Source: Acidobacteriota bacterium (lineage in GTDB: Bacteria > Acidobacteriota > Holophagae > Acanthopleuribacterales > Acanthopleuribacteraceae). From it: DNA of 64,000 nucleotides. The position numbers were made by a program, and so were the translations under genes. Within the stretch, counting starts at the first letter, position 1. Each line of letters begins with the position of its first letter. The DNA lies in contig JAGQSC010000021.1 in NCBI GenBank assembly GCA_020439745.1, positions 124,001 through 188,000 of the forward strand, given 5' to 3'. Positions 61,640 through 64,000 of the stretch are shown here, piece by piece. The notes below the pieces were generated by a model, which saw only the letters and a program-made list of their open reading frames with translations, was not told the origin of the DNA and ran no database searches.

Positions 61640-62500
61640 TCATTCGGACAATAGACCCTCGTCGTGGCTGATGATTTCATTGATGCGGTTCACGGCATCT
61701 GCCGCGTCGCCATGGCGTACGGCTATTTCCGTGATCAACGCATTCATAAGCACACACAGCCCTCCTAATGCATTCGTCATCATCAGGTTGTCTGACCTCA
61801 TTGCCAAACTGGTGTTTGCTTGTCGCGCGGCTGGAGAGGAGAGTCGGTCGGTGATCGCTAGGCTTGGAATACCCCTTTTCCCCGTGTCGTCTAATAACTC
61901 AATGGACGATTTGGAATACGGGGGAAGCGAAAAGATAACCAGCAGATCAGTCACACGGAGCGGAACTAGTTGTTCCCTTGGTGACGAGAAACTGGGAGAC
62001 AAGGTGGATGCGCGCAATCCTATCTGGACCAGCAAATATCGGAAAAGATCGGCAAGATGCGCGGAGACACCCATGCCAAAGGTATAAACATGATCGGCCC
62101 TAAATAATGCGTTGGCAGCTTTTTGGAAGGACTCCTTATCAATTGTCTTGATGGATGCATGGATGTTGTTGATTTCCTGGTGTGCTGCGGCGGTCAACGT
62201 GTCACTTTGGATCCCGAACGCTTGAATGCCAACCTCAGTCGGTTTCATGCGCTTGCGAATCACAGACATGAGATCCATTTTCAACCCGGAAAACCCGTCA
62301 TAACCGATGCGCTGTGCAAAACGCACAATCGTCGCCTCCGACACGCCCGTGCGTTCAGCCAGCTCAGGAACCGATGTGAATGCGATTTCAGACAAGTGAT
62401 CCAGCATGAATTCACCCACCAGTTGTTGTTGGGGTGGCAGCTCGTTCATGTGCGCTTGGACGCGTTCGCGGAATAACGCCTCACTCTTGACCAGTGTCAC
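61640..62500 (-). CDS. MurR/RpiR family transcriptional regulator
   Basis: DNA-binding regulator of 286 aa with an N-terminal helix-turn-helix (SVPELAERTGVSEATIVRFAQRIG, cut across two helices) and a C-terminal sugar-phosphate-binding SIS domain (VYTFGMGVSAHLADLF, LVIFSLPPYSKSS). Such regulators sense sugar phosphates, aminosugars or similar metabolites. GTG 62500 directly behind GGAGGATCC is chosen; the frame extends to 62521. It is divergent from the TonB receptor, and two TGAAA-N6-TTTCA sites flank the promoters. Confidence 0.91.
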   Translation of the reverse strand: MTLVKSEALFRERVQAHMNELPPQQQLVGEFMLDHLSEIAFTSVPELAERTGVSEATIVRFAQRIGYDGFSGLKMDLMSVIRKRMKPTEVGIQAFGIQSDTLTAAAHQEINNIHASIKTIDKESFQKAANALFRADHVYTFGMGVSAHLADLFRYLLVQIGLRASTLSPSFSSPREQLVPLRVTDLLVIFSLPPYSKSSIELLDDTGKRGIPSLAITDRLSSPAARQANTSLAMRSDNLMMTNALGGLCVLMNALITEIAVRHGDAADAVNRINEIISHDEGLLSE

Positions 62501-62510
62501 GGATCCTCCT

Positions 62511-62528
62511 GTGAAATTCAATTTTCAT
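62511..62528. promoter_or_regulatory. Candidate RpiR operator 1 (rpiR side)
   Basis: GTGAAATTCAATTTTCAT at 62511-62528: half-sites TGAAA and TTTCA, 6 bp apart. It sits between the rpiR transcription start (about 62529) and its SD, consistent with autorepression. Confidence 0.6.
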
Positions 62529-62535
62529 GGTTGGT

Positions 62536-62564
62536 ACTATAGGTGAGACATGAAGGATGAGCAA
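62536..62564 (-). promoter_or_regulatory. Sigma70-type promoter of the rpiR operon
   Basis: Minus strand TTGCTC (62559-62564), a 17-bp spacer and TATAGT (62536-62541). Confidence 0.65.
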
Positions 62565-62581
62565 CAGCCAATTTTTTGTGC

Positions 62582-62610
62582 TTGACAAGCCGCTGGCAGG
62601 CGATTTATGG
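62582..62610 (+). promoter_or_regulatory. Promoter of the TonB-receptor gene
   Basis: A consensus TTGACA (62582-62587), a 17-bp spacer and a weak -10 TTATGG (62605-62610). The leader is about 60 nt and contains operator 2. Confidence 0.55.
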
Positions 62611-62644
62611 TGGGGTGAAAAGTAGATTTCGTCATTTTTGAATT

Positions 62645-62662
62645 ATGAAATTTCAATTTCAT
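62645..62662. promoter_or_regulatory. Candidate RpiR operator 2 (TonB-receptor side)
   Basis: A perfect inverted repeat ATGAAAT-TTCA-ATTTCAT (62645-62662) with the same TGAAA-N6-TTTCA spacing as the site at 62511. It lies just upstream of the receptor's GGAGG SD. Confidence 0.6.
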
Positions 62663-62676
62663 CTCAGGAGGCAAAC

Positions 62677-64000
62677 ATGAGCCGCTTCACGCGAATCACT
62701 ATTCTGTTTTTGTTGCCGGCGTTTCTATGGGCACAGACTTCGTTGACCGGGATTATTCGAGGAAGTGTGACGGATGCGCAGGGCGGCCCATTAATTGGTG
62801 CCTCGATTCGGGTCAATTTGCCTGATGGTTCCCATGCAAAAACGGTATTTGCGGGTGATGAAGGCCAATATCAGATTGGTTTCCTGCGGCCTGGCCGGTA
62901 CCAGGTACGGGTTTCATTTTCTGGATTTTCCACGCACGATATTGAAGGCGTGGTTGTGCATGCTGGCGAGATTACGCCCGTGAGTGTGATGCTTAAGCCC
63001 GAAGCAGTTTCTGAGGCCATGGTGGTGACAGCGGATAGTCATGCCATTGATAAATCCACCCAAAACATCAATTCTTATCTGTCTGAGGGGGAGCGGGAGT
63101 TGCTGCCTGTTTCGCGCACGGCCACCGATCTCCTTGAGTTCACAGCCGGTGCTCGACCCGGGCAAGTTTGGGGTGGATCCACGGACCAAGCCAATAACTT
63201 CCAGTTTGATGGTGTTTCGGTGAACTCACCCGGATTTGGTGGCAGTTTTCTTTTACCCAATGTCAACTGGATTGAAGAATTTCAGGTGAAGGGCCTTGGC
63301 GCTGGTGCTGAGCACGGCAATTTTCAGGGTGGTCTGGTGAATATTGTGACCAAGTCTGGATCCAATACCCAGAAGGGCAATTTCCAAGTGCTCTATGAGG
63401 GTGCAGCATCCAACAGTTCAAATTTGATCCCCGGTGAAGAGGGCGCTGAGCTGGACCGCTTTTTCGAGGTGAATGCTGATATTTCCGGTGCATTCATCAA
63501 AGACAAGCTCTATTACTTTATATCTGCTGAACAGATCAGCAGTGATGTGAATGTGGTGGATATCGATCAATCAGATCAGGAAATCGTTTTTCTGGATACT
63601 CAAGAAGAGCGCACAGAAACCAAGTTGTTCAGCAAAATTACCTGGCAGCTAAACAGCGCTGACACGTTGAATTTTGTATTGGGCTGGGACGATGTGGAAA
63701 CTGAATACCGTGGATTAGACAGTTTTACTCGCCCTGAGGCCACAACCACCCAAGACTCGCCGGCTGTTTTTTGGAATCTAGGTTGGGAGCGGCCATTTGG
63801 CGACGTGCTGTTTATGGAGGCCAAATACACCGGTTATGACGGCTCCAACGACTTCAACCCCCGTCAGGGTGGAGATCTTCCTGGCGTTCAGATCCTTGGA
63901 GGGAACCGCGACTTAGGGCGCAATGCGCCATATACCCGGACGCGTGATTTGGACAACAACGCCTTTAGCTTAAATTTCGATAGCTTTTTCGCAACGGGAT
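62677..64000 (+). CDS. TonB-dependent receptor with carboxypeptidase-like N-terminal domain, partial
   Basis: Outer-membrane receptor, 441 codons visible before the right edge. The signal peptide (ITILFLLPAFLWAQ) is followed by a CarboxypepD_reg-like domain (GSVTDAQGGPLIGASIRV, GQYQIGFLRPGRYQVRV), then the plug (LLEFTAGARPGQVWGGST, NNFQFDGVSVNSPGFGG, VNIVTKSGSNTQKG) and the start of the barrel (YYFISAEQISSD). This Oar/SusC-like architecture is common in Acidobacteriota and Bacteroidota. ATG 62677 has AGGAGGCAAAC. Its divergent RpiR regulator suggests uptake of a sugar- or aminosugar-derived compound (inference). Confidence 0.92.
   Translation, partial: MSRFTRITILFLLPAFLWAQTSLTGIIRGSVTDAQGGPLIGASIRVNLPDGSHAKTVFAGDEGQYQIGFLRPGRYQVRVSFSGFSTHDIEGVVVHAGEITPVSVMLKPEAVSEAMVVTADSHAIDKSTQNINSYLSEGERELLPVSRTATDLLEFTAGARPGQVWGGSTDQANNFQFDGVSVNSPGFGGSFLLPNVNWIEEFQVKGLGAGAEHGNFQGGLVNIVTKSGSNTQKGNFQVLYEGAASNSSNLIPGEEGAELDRFFEVNADISGAFIKDKLYYFISAEQISSDVNVVDIDQSDQEIVFLDTQEERTETKLFSKITWQLNSADTLNFVLGWDDVETEYRGLDSFTRPEATTTQDSPAVFWNLGWERPFGDVLFMEAKYTGYDGSNDFNPRQGGDLPGVQILGGNRDLGRNAPYTRTRDLDNNAFSLNFDSFFATG

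Overview
The window is one dense bacterial chromosome segment (about 50% G+C by eye). It holds roughly 60 protein genes on both strands, one tRNA, and no rRNA, prophage, insertion sequence or CRISPR array. A TonB-dependent receptor with a carboxypeptidase-like plug extension, signal peptides, lipoproteins, a split-type glycine decarboxylase (gcvPA), a propeller-type sensor kinase and a dockerin-tailed choice-of-anchor B protein point to a Gram-negative, aerobic, probably Acidobacteriota-like organism (Holophagae relatives come to mind). That placement is inference; nothing here fixes the taxon. Strong Shine-Dalgarno (SD) sites often stand before TTG or GTG starts, which moves many starts.

Layout. 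1-2.4 kb: glycine cleavage operon gcvT-gcvH-gcvPA (gcvPA runs off the left edge), divergent from an ALDH7-type aldehyde dehydrogenase. 4-8.3 kb: miaE, HU, a DEAD-box helicase, a serine hydrolase lipoprotein and tRNA-Arg(CCG). 8.4-14.4 kb: the translation/transcription operon rimP-nusA-infB-rbfA-truB, with an intrinsic terminator directly before the first start codon. 14.4-22.4 kb: a large propeller sensor kinase, a PDZ aspartyl protease with a PAF-acetylhydrolase-like gene, a broken PadR regulator whose palindromic operator survives, and a lysine-ketoglutarate reductase with a small esterase. 22.5-26 kb: asnS-rimO-TPR operon ending in a clear terminator. 26-35 kb: divergent ketosynthase with plsC, an MFS exporter, an ECF sigma/anti-sigma pair, a degenerate histidine kinase, and a GYF-AIM24 protein with an AhpD-like protein. 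35-44 kb: clpB, SDR, a collar-domain lipoprotein, an SNase-like protein, a cyclase and a molybdopterin oxidoreductase. 42.5-51.6 kb: an overlapping four-gene operon (nuclease, LOG, DUF2797, unknown), a MinD-like ATPase opposite a PP2C phosphatase, a fatty acid hydroxylase and heme O synthase. 51.7-59.8 kb: a small-protein/NADAR operon, an inverted-repeat element, a ferritin, a PQQ-propeller/esterase fusion, and a membrane protein with an EndoIII-like protein. 59.8-64 kb: an RpiR-regulator operon divergent from the TonB receptor.

How the genes relate. The gcv genes feed one-carbon metabolism. The lysine-ketoglutarate reductase and the ALDH7 enzyme, 19 kb apart, are the two ends of the saccharopine route of lysine catabolism. 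The most notable theme is pseudo-enzymes and regulation: several proteins keep a family fold but have lost canonical catalytic residues (histidine kinase, esterase, EndoIII-like, SNase-like, cyclase). Several intergenic regions carry well-formed operator-like repeats: PhoB-type 11-bp direct repeats, paired RpiR sites, a PadR palindrome and nested palindromes. No wholly new multi-gene system can be proven from sequence alone; the best candidates are listed as findings.
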